DNA of 12,246 nucleotides from an uncultured Campylobacter sp. GTDB taxonomy: Bacteria; Campylobacterota; Campylobacteria; Campylobacterales; Campylobacteraceae. Numbering within the stretch: the stretch's first letter is position 1; the number at the start of each line of letters is the position of its first letter. The notes under the pieces were generated by a model that made no database searches, was not told where the DNA came from, and saw only the letters and a program-made list of their open reading frames with translations. The stretch is taken from positions 1 to 12,246 of the forward strand of contig NZ_CALINL010000160.1 of NCBI RefSeq assembly GCF_938045225.1, in the 5' to 3' direction. Below, in pieces: positions 5,876 to 12,246 of the stretch. The position numbers and the translations under genes were made by a program.

Positions 5876-6331
5876 TTATTTGTGATATGGGTGGTTAGCG
5901 TTTATGCAAAGAGCTCTAAAAATCTGCTCGTGAAGCATAAGTTTGGCGATCTTGTGCGCCATCGTCATGCGGCTTAGGCTGACGACTGCGTCGGTTTTTT
6001 GTTTAAAATTTTGACTAAGCCCGTAAGCTCCGCCGATAAAAAACGAAATTTGAGCCTTGTCCGAGATGAGTTTGGCAAACTCTTCGCTGTTAAATTCGCG
6101 GCCCGCTTCGTCAAGCGCCACGCAAAAGCCGTTTAAATTTGGCTCATAAGCCTCGTCGTAAGCTTTTAGCGCCTCGTCTCGCCCCTTGCTTTGGGCTTTG
6201 GCGATCTTGTCGTTAAATATAACGACGTCTGAAATTTTGGCGAATTTAGACGACATCTTCACGTATTCTTTGATCTCGTTTTCAAAATTTTCACGTTTTG
6301 ACTTTTGGATGCAAAACACGGAAATTTCCAA
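5876..6331 (-). CDS. rlmH: 23S rRNA (pseudouridine1915-N3)-methyltransferase RlmH
   Basis: RlmH is a SPOUT-class enzyme that uses S-adenosylmethionine to methylate pseudouridine 1915 in helix 69 of 23S rRNA on the assembled ribosome. At 151 residues it is close to the usual 155. The trefoil-knot features are present: FCVALDEAGREFNSEEFA, the glycine motif FFIGGAYGLS, the SLSRMTMAHKIAKLMLHEQIFRA segment and the C-terminal ANHPYHK, equivalent to the conserved HPYH tail. The start is a TTG at 6329-6331, only 2 nt after the accD stop, with GAGGA at the end of accD as ribosome binding site. No better start exists downstream, since later starts would remove the first beta strand. Confidence 0.94.
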   Translation of the reverse strand: MEISVFCIQKSKRENFENEIKEYVKMSSKFAKISDVVIFNDKIAKAQSKGRDEALKAYDEAYEPNLNGFCVALDEAGREFNSEEFAKLISDKAQISFFIGGAYGLSQNFKQKTDAVVSLSRMTMAHKIAKLMLHEQIFRALCINANHPYHK

Positions 6332-6333
6332 AT

Positions 6334-7227
6334 TTATTCCTCGTCGTCCAAATTTTGAGCGCTCGGCTGCTTGGCGGCGTAGGCCGGGTTGTTTGAGAGC
6401 AGTCTTATCATATCGCTTAAAAACTGCTTATGCTCTTTGCGCTCGACTATGGCGTCTATTAGGCCGTGCTCTAGCAAAAACTCGGATCTTTGAAAGCCTT
6501 CGGGCAAATCGGCTCCGATGGTTTGCTTGATAACGCGCTGTCCGGCAAAGCCGATGAGAGCGCCCGGCTCTGCGATGATGATGTCGCCTAGCCACGCGAA
6601 AGACGCGCTCACTCCGCCCATCGTAGGATCGGTTAAGACCGATATATAGGGCACCTTAGCCTCGTCAAGCAGCTTTAGTGCAGCGGAGGTCTTTGACATC
6701 TGCATTAGCGAAAACGTGCTCTCCTGCATCCTCGCTCCGCCCGAAGCCGAAACGATGATGAGAGGCTGCTTTTTATCGAGCGATCTTTTTACGGCGCGTA
6801 CGATCTTTTCGCCCTCGACTGAGCCTAAAGACCCACCCATAAAGCTAAAATCAAAAACTGCTAGCTGCACGCTCATGCCGTCTATCTTGGCCTCGCCGCA
6901 GATCACGGCCGAGCTTCTGCCGGTCTTTTCCTCGTTTTCGCTTATGCGTTTTTTATAGGATTTTTTATCGACGAATTTGATCGGATCGACGGGCTTTAGC
7001 TTGGTGTCAAGCTCGACGAAACTGCCCTCGTCGCAGATCATCGCTATCCTCTTATCGGCGGCTAATCTCATGTGAAAACCGCACTTTGGACAGACGTTAA
7101 AATTTGCCTCGACCTCTTTGTAATACATCAGCGAGTGACAGCTGTCGCATTTGACCCAGTGCGCCGGAGCCTCGCTAGGAGCGGATTGTTGCTTTCTCGT
7201 TTTGGAAAAAATATCTAAAAAGCTCAT
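6334..7227 (-). CDS. accD: Acetyl-CoA carboxylase carboxyltransferase subunit beta
   Basis: AccD pairs with AccA to transfer carboxyl from carboxybiotin to acetyl-CoA, making malonyl-CoA, the committed step of fatty-acid synthesis. The 297 residues include an N-terminal zinc ribbon with C27, C30, C46 and C49 (CDSC and CPKC), followed by the crotonase-fold domain: FDFSFMGGSLGSVEGEK, SASGGARMQEST, TDPTMGGVSASFA, and GFAGQRVIKQT, all strongly conserved. The C-terminal tail is acidic (DDEE) and its last codons serve as the rlmH ribosome binding site. The ATG has AGGA a few bases upstream and a TATAAT promoter 28 nt away. It is the first gene of a six-gene operon. Confidence 0.96.
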   Translation of the reverse strand: MSFLDIFSKTRKQQSAPSEAPAHWVKCDSCHSLMYYKEVEANFNVCPKCGFHMRLAADKRIAMICDEGSFVELDTKLKPVDPIKFVDKKSYKKRISENEEKTGRSSAVICGEAKIDGMSVQLAVFDFSFMGGSLGSVEGEKIVRAVKRSLDKKQPLIIVSASGGARMQESTFSLMQMSKTSAALKLLDEAKVPYISVLTDPTMGGVSASFAWLGDIIIAEPGALIGFAGQRVIKQTIGADLPEGFQRSEFLLEHGLIDAIVERKEHKQFLSDMIRLLSNNPAYAAKQPSAQNLDDEE

Positions 7228-7244
7228 GATTCCTACTTTTTAAA

Positions 7245-7538
7245 AAATTTAGGGATTATAGCCAAAGTTAGCTTATGTTTTGCTAGTCGGGTATTAAATT
7301 TACGCTGCGCGCTTTGGGGGAGTAGGCGGGTAGAATCGCTAAAATTTACGGCGCCATTTTTTGTGCTTTTGGGGGAAATTTAAATTTATGCGGAGGCGGT
7401 TTGTAAATTTGAGGTTAAATTTAAGAAATTTGACTGCGGCGCGTTTAAGTTTTGCGATATAAATTTAAGGTGCTCAAATTTGTAAAATTTAACCCAAAAT
7501 TTGACGGGATATTAGCTTAAATTCGAGCCTTTAAATTT
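7245..7538. repeat. AAATTT-rich gap between the two operons, 13 palindromic words
   Basis: The 316-nt gap between rimP and accD has no gene I can support. AAATTT occurs 13 times, starting at 7245, 7296, 7342, 7376, 7382, 7405, 7417, 7426, 7461, 7476, 7485, 7497 and 7533. Spacing is often 6-15 nt between 7376 and 7502. The word is self-complementary, so many alternative weak hairpins are possible. No standard GC-rich terminator for the rimP operon is visible, so termination may rely on these AT-rich structures or on Rho. The accD promoter lies at the left edge. Confidence 0.7.
7255..7268 (-). promoter_or_regulatory. Promoter (-10 TATAAT) of the accD operon
   Basis: The minus strand reads ACTTTGGCTATAAT: a perfect TATAAT at 7255-7260. 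The -10 box ends 28 nt before the accD ATG, predicting a leader of about 20 nt. No -35 box is evident, which is normal for Campylobacter sigma70 promoters. Confidence 0.7.
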
Positions 7539-7543
7539 GCGGT

Positions 7544-7972
7544 TTACCACTCGATATAGGTTTTCGCCTTTTTTATGTTTGCGATTTTTATTTTTAAAAT
7601 TTGACCTTCGCTCTCAAACGAGATCTCATCGTCGTCGGCGGATAAAATTTTGCCTTTTAGTTTTTTGTTTTCGCCGTCTACTTCGGCCGAGATTTTGGCT
7701 AGTTCGCCGACGCTTGAGATAAAATGGCTCGGTTTTTCCAGCTTTCGCTCAAGTCCGGGCGAGCTAACCTCTAGCACATAGTCTCCGCTAAGCGGCGGCT
7801 CGACGTCAAATATCGGCGAGAGTAGGCGCGAAACCTTTTCGCAGTCGTCTAAATTTACGCCGCCTAGCTTTGCGATATAGATCCTATAGATCGCTCTGCC
7901 GTTTTCGTTTGCGACCTCGACGTCGTAGAGCTGCACGCCGCACTGCGAGATCAGATTTTCAAGATTTTGCAT
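7544..7972 (-). CDS. rimP: Ribosome maturation factor RimP
   Basis: RimP assists late maturation of the 30S subunit. The 142 residues contain the family's signature stretches: GVQLYDVEVANENGRAIYRIYI, GGVNLDDCEKVSRLLSPIFDVE, and YVLEVSSPGLERKL (about 66-79), followed by the SH3-like C-terminal domain ending in IKKAKTYIEW, as I recall for other Campylobacter. The ATG overlaps the end of rbfA by 14 nt. AGAGGA lies about 11 nt upstream, slightly far, so coupling to rbfA translation is likely. It is the last gene of the thrB-infB operon. Confidence 0.94.
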   Translation of the reverse strand: MQNLENLISQCGVQLYDVEVANENGRAIYRIYIAKLGGVNLDDCEKVSRLLSPIFDVEPPLSGDYVLEVSSPGLERKLEKPSHFISSVGELAKISAEVDGENKKLKGKILSADDDEISFESEGQILKIKIANIKKAKTYIEW

Positions 7973-8330
7973 TTTTATTTAGATCCTCTGAGATTTTTTC
8001 AAACAAATCGTCCATATGGTTTTGGTACTCGAGCCTGTCGTCAAATTTGAAGTGAAAATTCGGCGCTCTATACCAGCCCTCGGCCGCCATGCAATGGTTT
8101 TGCAGGTGTTTTGATACGCGCTTTAGGCGGTCTAGTATATAGGCCTGCTCGCGCTCGTCAAACATCATTTTATCAAGATAAACAAATGCGTCGTATCTGC
8201 CCTTTTTACACTCGACGTCGGTTACGCAAAGTCCGCGTAAAAGCTCGTCCTCAAGCGTAGATAGAGCTTCAGGTAGTAGCTCTTTTAACACGCTTTGCGT
8301 GCGCAGGCGTTTTATCTCCGAGGGGTTCAT
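7959..8330 (-). CDS. rbfA: 30S ribosome-binding factor RbfA
   Basis: RbfA binds the 30S subunit and helps process the 5' end of 16S rRNA, especially in the cold. This 123-residue copy has the single KH-like fold: an N-terminal helix (SEIKRLRTQSVLKELLPEAL), the strand with CVTDVECKKGRYDAFVYLD, and the RAPNFHFKFDDRLEYQNHMDDLFEKI segment, which corresponds to the RxxPxLxFxxD...I motif of the family. The ATG overlaps the infB stop in an ATGA arrangement (8327-8330), so it is translated by coupling with IF-2. It overlaps rimP downstream by 14 nt. Confidence 0.92.
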   Translation of the reverse strand: MNPSEIKRLRTQSVLKELLPEALSTLEDELLRGLCVTDVECKKGRYDAFVYLDKMMFDEREQAYILDRLKRVSKHLQNHCMAAEGWYRAPNFHFKFDDRLEYQNHMDDLFEKISEDLNKNAKS

Positions 8331-11020
8331 AGGCTGGCTTGCTCCTCTACTTCTTTAAAGCTCTCGATGTAGTCGCCCTCTCTGATGTCGTTGTAACCGT
8401 CTATGCCCACGCCGCACTCAAAGCCGCGCGCTACCTCTCTCACGTCGTCTTTGAAGCGTTTTAACGAGCTTACCGTACCCTCGTGAACGACTACGCCGTT
8501 TCTGATTAGGCGGATTTTCGCTCCGCGGTTTATTGTGCCTTCCGTCACCATGCAGCCTGCGATCGTGCCTACTTTAGGGACGTTGATGACTTGGCGTACT
8601 TGTGCTTGACCGAGCTGCTCCTCGTGGATTACAGGCGACATTAGACCGCTCAGGATCGCCTTTACGTCGTCAAGTAGGTTATAGATGACGTTGTAGGTTT
8701 TGATCTCGACGCCGCTTTCTTTGGCTTTTTCTTTCACTTCGCCGGTAGGCCTAATGTTGAAGCCTAAAATCACCGAGTTTTCGCTCGCTCTAGCTAGCTC
8801 CACGTCGCTTTGGGTGATGCCACCCACGCCTGAGTGGATGATATTTACTTTTATCTCGTCGTTGCGAAGTTTTTCTAAGCTCGCCTTGATAGCTTCTAGC
8901 GAGCCGCCCACATCGGCTTTTACGATGACAGGGAGCGATTTTAGCTCGCCCTCGGCTATCTTTTCGCTAAGCTCTTCTAGGCTTACTTTCGTCGTCTTGC
9001 TAAGCTCTTTTTGACGTAGGTATTCAGCCTTTTTCTGTGCGTATTCGCGGGCTTCTTTGTCGGTTTTGACGCTTATTAGCGTTTCGCCGGCTTCAGGAAT
9101 TTCGCTAAGGCCCATTATCACGCCGCATTCGCCCGGTTTTATCTCTTTTAAAATTTTGCCCTGATCGTCGGTTATGCTTCTTATCTTACCGTACGCAACG
9201 CCTGCAACCACGATATCGCCGACTCTTAGGGTGCCGTTTTCAACGATAACGGTAGCTACCGGACCGCGGCCTTTTTGCTGCGAACTTTCTATTATTGCCG
9301 CTTTTGCGTTTGCTTTTGCGTTTGCTTTTAGCTCTAAAATTTCAGCCTGCAAAAGTACGATCTCAAGCAGATCGTCTATGCCCGTGCCCATCTTTGCAGA
9401 GATAGGTACAAACTCGTACGTGCCGCCCCAGTCGGTAGATAGGATATCCAGCTCTGCTAGTTCGCTTTTTACTTTGTCGGGGTTTGCAGCCTCTTTATCC
9501 ATCTTGTTTATCGCGATGATGATCGGTACGCCGGCGGCTTTTGCGTGGCTTACGGCTTCTTTGGTCTGCGGTTTTACGCCGTCGTCGGCTGCAACCACGA
9601 TGATAACGATATCGGTGATCTTGGCACCTCTTGCGCGCATAGCCGTGAAAGCTTCGTGGCCCGGAGTGTCGATAAAGGTAATATTTTTGCCGTTTTTATT
9701 TACCATGTAGGCGCCCACGTGTTGCGTGATGCCACCCGCTTCGCCCGCTGCCACGCGCGAGCTTCTGATGTAGTCTAGTAGCGAGGTTTTACCGTGATCG
9801 ACGTGACCCATGATGGTTATAACAGGAGCTCGGACGGTCAAATTTGTATCGTCTAGTTGCTCCTCTTCTTCGTCGTAGGCTTTAACGTAGTCAAACGCTT
9901 CTTGCGTATCGACGATATTTACCTCGATGCCAAACTCATCAGCCAAAATCTCTATCGCATCCTCGTCTAGGAAGTCGTTTTTGGTCGTCATCATGCCTAG
10001 CATAAAGAGCTTGCCGATGATTTCGCTAGGTTGCTTATTGATCTTGTCGGCAAATTCGTAAAGACGGATCTCTTTTGGTATCTCGACGTAGGTTACCGCC
10101 TCTCCGTTGTGGTCGGCGCGTTGCGATTTTTTATGTTTTTTACGAGGCCTGCGCGCAGTACCTTGCTCTAGAAATGAACTTACCGATGTATTTAGTACTG
10201 GTTTATAGCCGATATTTGCAGGTTGTCTTGTTTTTTGAGACTCCGGAGTTTGTGTTCGTACGGAAAAATCAGGCAATATAACCACATCCTCATCGTCTAT
10301 CACGATGTCGGCCATGTCGCGGTCGCCGAGTAGATCCATCTTTGTAGCGCCGTCTTTTTTGGTTGCGATGACTGGTTTTTTCTCTTTTTTCTTTTTGCGT
10401 TCGATCTTTTCGTCGCTAAATTTAAACATACTTTCCAAATTTAACGCCGGCGCAGACTCTCTTCTCTCGCTTGCCCTAGGCGCTGGCTGCTCGTCTTTTT
10501 TCTTTTTTACGATAACTAGGCCGCGTCTTTTTTGCAGACTAACGTCGGCTAGACTCTCTTTTGGCTGGACCGGCTCGGCGGTAGGTTGGGCTTTTGGTTC
10601 CTCTTTCGGCACTACTTGCGTTTTTGGCTCCGACGCTTTTTCTGCCGGTTTTTGAGTGACTGTTTTTTGTTCTTTTTCGGATTTTTCGTCGTTTTTTGTT
10701 TCTACTTTTTCTTTCGGCAAAGGCTTTTCTTCTTTTGCGGCGCTTGTTTTTTTAGCCTCTTTAGGTTTGCTTTCTTTCTCCTCTTTGCCCTCTTTGGTTT
10801 CCGCCTTTTTGACGGTCGGTTTTTTCTTTTCCGGTTTTTTCTTGAGAGCTTCGGGGATCTCGCCGGTTTGGATGTAGGTGTATAGCGCCGCCGCTTCTTC
10901 AGGACTAACGCCGCTTGAGTGCGTTTTGACCTTTAGCCCAAGCTCAATAGCCTTTTCCAAAACCTCTTTGCTATTGTAGCCGAGCTCATTTGCTATCTCT
11001 GAAATTCGAACAGTCCCCAT
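8327..11020 (-). CDS. infB: Translation initiation factor IF-2
   Basis: IF-2 is the GTPase that brings formyl-Met-tRNA to the 30S subunit and promotes subunit joining. Of 897 residues, 1-55 form the first IF2_N module (VRISEIANELGYNSKEVLEKA). Residues 56-300 are a low-complexity Lys/Glu/Pro linker. Residues 312-371 hold a second IF2_N-like module. The G domain begins near 398, with G1 GHVDHGKT (405-412), G2 GGITQH (429-434), G3 DTPGH (451-455), G4 NKMD (505-508) and G5 SAK (541-543). Domains II to IV follow, ending in the fMet-tRNA-binding C2 barrel (RGFECGVGI). All catalytic motifs are intact. The ATG lies inside ylxR (35-nt overlap) behind AAGGAG at a 10-nt spacing. Confidence 0.97.
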   Translation of the reverse strand: MGTVRISEIANELGYNSKEVLEKAIELGLKVKTHSSGVSPEEAAALYTYIQTGEIPEALKKKPEKKKPTVKKAETKEGKEEKESKPKEAKKTSAAKEEKPLPKEKVETKNDEKSEKEQKTVTQKPAEKASEPKTQVVPKEEPKAQPTAEPVQPKESLADVSLQKRRGLVIVKKKKDEQPAPRASERRESAPALNLESMFKFSDEKIERKKKKEKKPVIATKKDGATKMDLLGDRDMADIVIDDEDVVILPDFSVRTQTPESQKTRQPANIGYKPVLNTSVSSFLEQGTARRPRKKHKKSQRADHNGEAVTYVEIPKEIRLYEFADKINKQPSEIIGKLFMLGMMTTKNDFLDEDAIEILADEFGIEVNIVDTQEAFDYVKAYDEEEEQLDDTNLTVRAPVITIMGHVDHGKTSLLDYIRSSRVAAGEAGGITQHVGAYMVNKNGKNITFIDTPGHEAFTAMRARGAKITDIVIIVVAADDGVKPQTKEAVSHAKAAGVPIIIAINKMDKEAANPDKVKSELAELDILSTDWGGTYEFVPISAKMGTGIDDLLEIVLLQAEILELKANAKANAKAAIIESSQQKGRGPVATVIVENGTLRVGDIVVAGVAYGKIRSITDDQGKILKEIKPGECGVIMGLSEIPEAGETLISVKTDKEAREYAQKKAEYLRQKELSKTTKVSLEELSEKIAEGELKSLPVIVKADVGGSLEAIKASLEKLRNDEIKVNIIHSGVGGITQSDVELARASENSVILGFNIRPTGEVKEKAKESGVEIKTYNVIYNLLDDVKAILSGLMSPVIHEEQLGQAQVRQVINVPKVGTIAGCMVTEGTINRGAKIRLIRNGVVVHEGTVSSLKRFKDDVREVARGFECGVGIDGYNDIREGDYIESFKEVEEQASL

Positions 11021-11270
11021 TTAAGAGTATCTCCTTTAAATTTTGCCCGTTTTGTAGCGTTGCGATAAAGCTGCCTGCGACTCTTCCGAGCGATTTTTTT
11101 AAAATTTTCTCGTCTTTTTTTAGACATTCTTCGCAAAGATAAAAGCTGCGTCCGTTTCCGTTTCCGAAAAATAGCGAAGAATTTATCAGTCTGTATCTAC
11201 GCAAAATTTGCTGTTCAAAGCGCTTTTTGCAGACCACGCACGTCCTGATAGGGATAAATTTTTGAGCCAT
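10986..11270 (-). CDS. ylxR: YlxR family (DUF448) RNA-binding protein
   Basis: This 94-residue protein is the YlxR partner often found before infB. The family fold is a small RNA-binding domain, and a nucleoid or RNase P-linked role has been reported in Gram-positive bacteria; the role here is unknown. Visible features are PIRTCVVCKKRF (C11, C14), the basic LRRYRL segment and the GNGRSFYLCEECLKK block (C46, C49). The four Cys may form a metal site. The ATG is 25 nt after the thrB stop, with only a weak AGAAG upstream. The last 35 nt overlap infB and contain the infB ribosome binding site, so the two genes are coupled. Confidence 0.88.
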   Translation of the reverse strand: MAQKFIPIRTCVVCKKRFEQQILRRYRLINSSLFFGNGNGRSFYLCEECLKKDEKILKKSLGRVAGSFIATLQNGQNLKEILLNGDCSNFRDSK

Positions 11271-11295
11271 TATTATAACTTCTTTTAGCTTTTTT

Positions 11296-12180
11296 TTAGC
11301 TTTGTAGGATTTTTATCCCGTCGTTGTCGAAATTAAAAATTTCAACCCGAAAGCTCTTAAATTTATCTTGCAGTTTTTGTTTTAAATTTGCCGCATCGCC
11401 CGCGTAAACTATATTTAAAAAGCTCGATCCGCTGCCAGAAAGCGTGCTTAAAAGCGCACCGTTTTCGTAAGCTATCTTGCGCACTTCAAAGAGCTCGGGT
11501 AGGCTTTGCATGCGGATTTGCTCATGCATGACGTCTTTTGCTGCCGTTCTTAAAAGTTCGTAATTTTCGTTAAAAAAGCAAGCCGTGAGAAATGCGGCGT
11601 GAGAGAGGTTGCTAACGCACTCGCCCATAGTGAAATTTTTAGGTAGCTTGGCGCGAGATTCGTTCGTGCTCATCGGCTTATCCGGGATCACGACGACGGC
11701 TTTTATATCGGTGCTTAAAGGTTTTTTTAGAGATTTTACTTTACCGTTTTCAACGACCGAGCTAACAAAACCGCCAAGCGTAGCCGGAGCGATGTTGTCG
11801 GGGTGGTTTTCGTAAACTAGCGCCTGGTTTAAAATCGCGCTTTTATCAGCCTTAAATCCTGCCGCCGCATAAGCTGCCGCGATGGCTGAAGTGATGACCG
11901 CAGAGGAGCTACCAAGTCCGCGAGAGAACGGAATTTGATTGGTAAAAATCATGCGAAAAGTATCTTTTTTGCCAGTTAGTTTGACGTAAATTTCGTTGAA
12001 AATAGATAAAAAAATGTTGTTTTTTTTAAGAAGCGCGTTATCTTTGCCTTCGCCCAAAATGCTCACGGAGGCGAAGTTTGCCCTCGTTATCTCGACTGTG
12101 TTGCGTAGCTCTAAGGCAAGACCCAAGGCGTCAAAGCCGGGGCCAATGTTTGCGCTCGTGGCAGGAACTAAAATTTGCAA
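11296..12180 (-). CDS. thrB: Homoserine kinase
   Basis: ThrB phosphorylates homoserine with ATP, the step before threonine synthase. The 294 residues carry all three GHMP-kinase motifs: PATSANIGPGFDALG (6-20), the ATP-binding loop PFSRGLGSSSAV (84-95) and LSGSGSS (247-253). ENHPDNIAPATLGG (124-137) lies near the substrate site. The start is a TTG at 12178-12180, supported by AGGAG 5 nt upstream and by the conserved MQILVPATSANIGPG N-terminus. The frame stays open upstream to the window edge, but that overlaps a different gene's end and has no ATG. The ribosome binding site overlaps the upstream gene's TAG, so thrB is inside an operon, not its head. Confidence 0.95.
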   Translation of the reverse strand: MQILVPATSANIGPGFDALGLALELRNTVEITRANFASVSILGEGKDNALLKKNNIFLSIFNEIYVKLTGKKDTFRMIFTNQIPFSRGLGSSSAVITSAIAAAYAAAGFKADKSAILNQALVYENHPDNIAPATLGGFVSSVVENGKVKSLKKPLSTDIKAVVVIPDKPMSTNESRAKLPKNFTMGECVSNLSHAAFLTACFFNENYELLRTAAKDVMHEQIRMQSLPELFEVRKIAYENGALLSTLSGSGSSFLNIVYAGDAANLKQKLQDKFKSFRVEIFNFDNDGIKILQS

Positions 12181-12188
12181 AAAATCTC

Positions 12189-12246
12189 CTAAACGGCTTG
12201 AATAACGTAATTTGGTAGGGTATCTAAATTTAGATTTAAAACGGCT
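12189..12246 (-). CDS. 3' end of an upstream gene, cut by the window edge
   Basis: The minus strand from the window edge reads, in the frame that is not that of thrB, AVLNLNLDTLPNYVIQAV followed by TAG at 12189-12191. The stop shares bases with the thrB ribosome binding site (TAGGAG), a typical operon junction. Eighteen residues are too few for identification. In C. jejuni and H. pylori the gene between lpxC and thrB is a short hypothetical or TsaB-like gene (from memory), which would be the first guess. Confidence 0.6.
   Translation of the reverse strand, partial: AVLNLNLDTLPNYVIQAV

Noticed and set aside
10075..10885. Several plus-strand open frames opposite the infB linker
   Set aside because: They are the antisense reading of the Lys/Glu/Pro-rich linker and give Phe/Ser-rich strings, a usual shadow of AAA/GAA codons.
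11270..11281. TATAAT just before the ylxR ATG
   Set aside because: As a -10 box it would place the transcript start inside the coding region. ylxR is 25 nt after thrB in a tight operon, so the match is probably chance.

Overview
The window looks like a chromosomal segment of an epsilonproteobacterium, most likely a Campylobacter of the showae/rectus/curvus type. Three things point there: the gene orders thrB-ylxR-infB-rbfA-rimP and accD-rlmH-dksA-(membrane protein)-dusB, which as far as I recall match the Cj0134-Cj0138 and Cj0123c-Cj0127c neighbourhoods of C. jejuni; protein sequences that read as Campylobacter versions of these families; and the very frequent AAATTTG word in a genome of middling G+C. 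Species assignment is inference.

Layout. Positions 1-287 carry no convincing gene, only small inverted repeats. A SemiSWEET sugar transporter (288-545, minus) is divergent from a decayed DUF7832-like gene (684-1180, plus) that has a one-base frameshift in a T run and an in-frame stop. Positions 1181-1495 are noncoding except for a 12-codon mini-ORF behind a very good Shine-Dalgarno site. Positions 1496-2744 (minus) hold a two-gene, AT-richer accessory pair: a membrane-anchored ankyrin protein and an unrecognised Cys/His-bearing protein. Positions 2935-7227 (minus) are a tight six-gene operon, accD-rlmH-dksA-membrane protein-dusB-recO, with gaps of 9 nt or less. Positions 7544-12246 (minus) are a second tight operon: the 3' end of an unidentified gene, then thrB, ylxR, infB, rbfA and rimP. 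Nearly everything is on the minus strand.

The two operons are housekeeping. One combines fatty-acid synthesis (AccD), ribosome and tRNA modification (RlmH, DusB), transcription control (DksA-like) and recombination repair (RecO). The other couples homoserine kinase to translation initiation and 30S maturation (YlxR, IF-2, RbfA, RimP). Four candidate sigma70 promoters were found; in each the -10 box ends 26-28 nt before the start codon, which supports both the promoters and the chosen starts.

I see no clear new defence, mobile or biosynthetic system. The points most worth a second look are the dense palindromic AAATTT arrays in the gaps at 2761-2933 and 7245-7538, the use of the AAATTTG word as a TTG start codon site in two genes, the ankyrin/Cys-His gene pair with a truncated third cistron behind it, and the broken DUF7832-like gene whose frameshift lies on a slippery heptamer.
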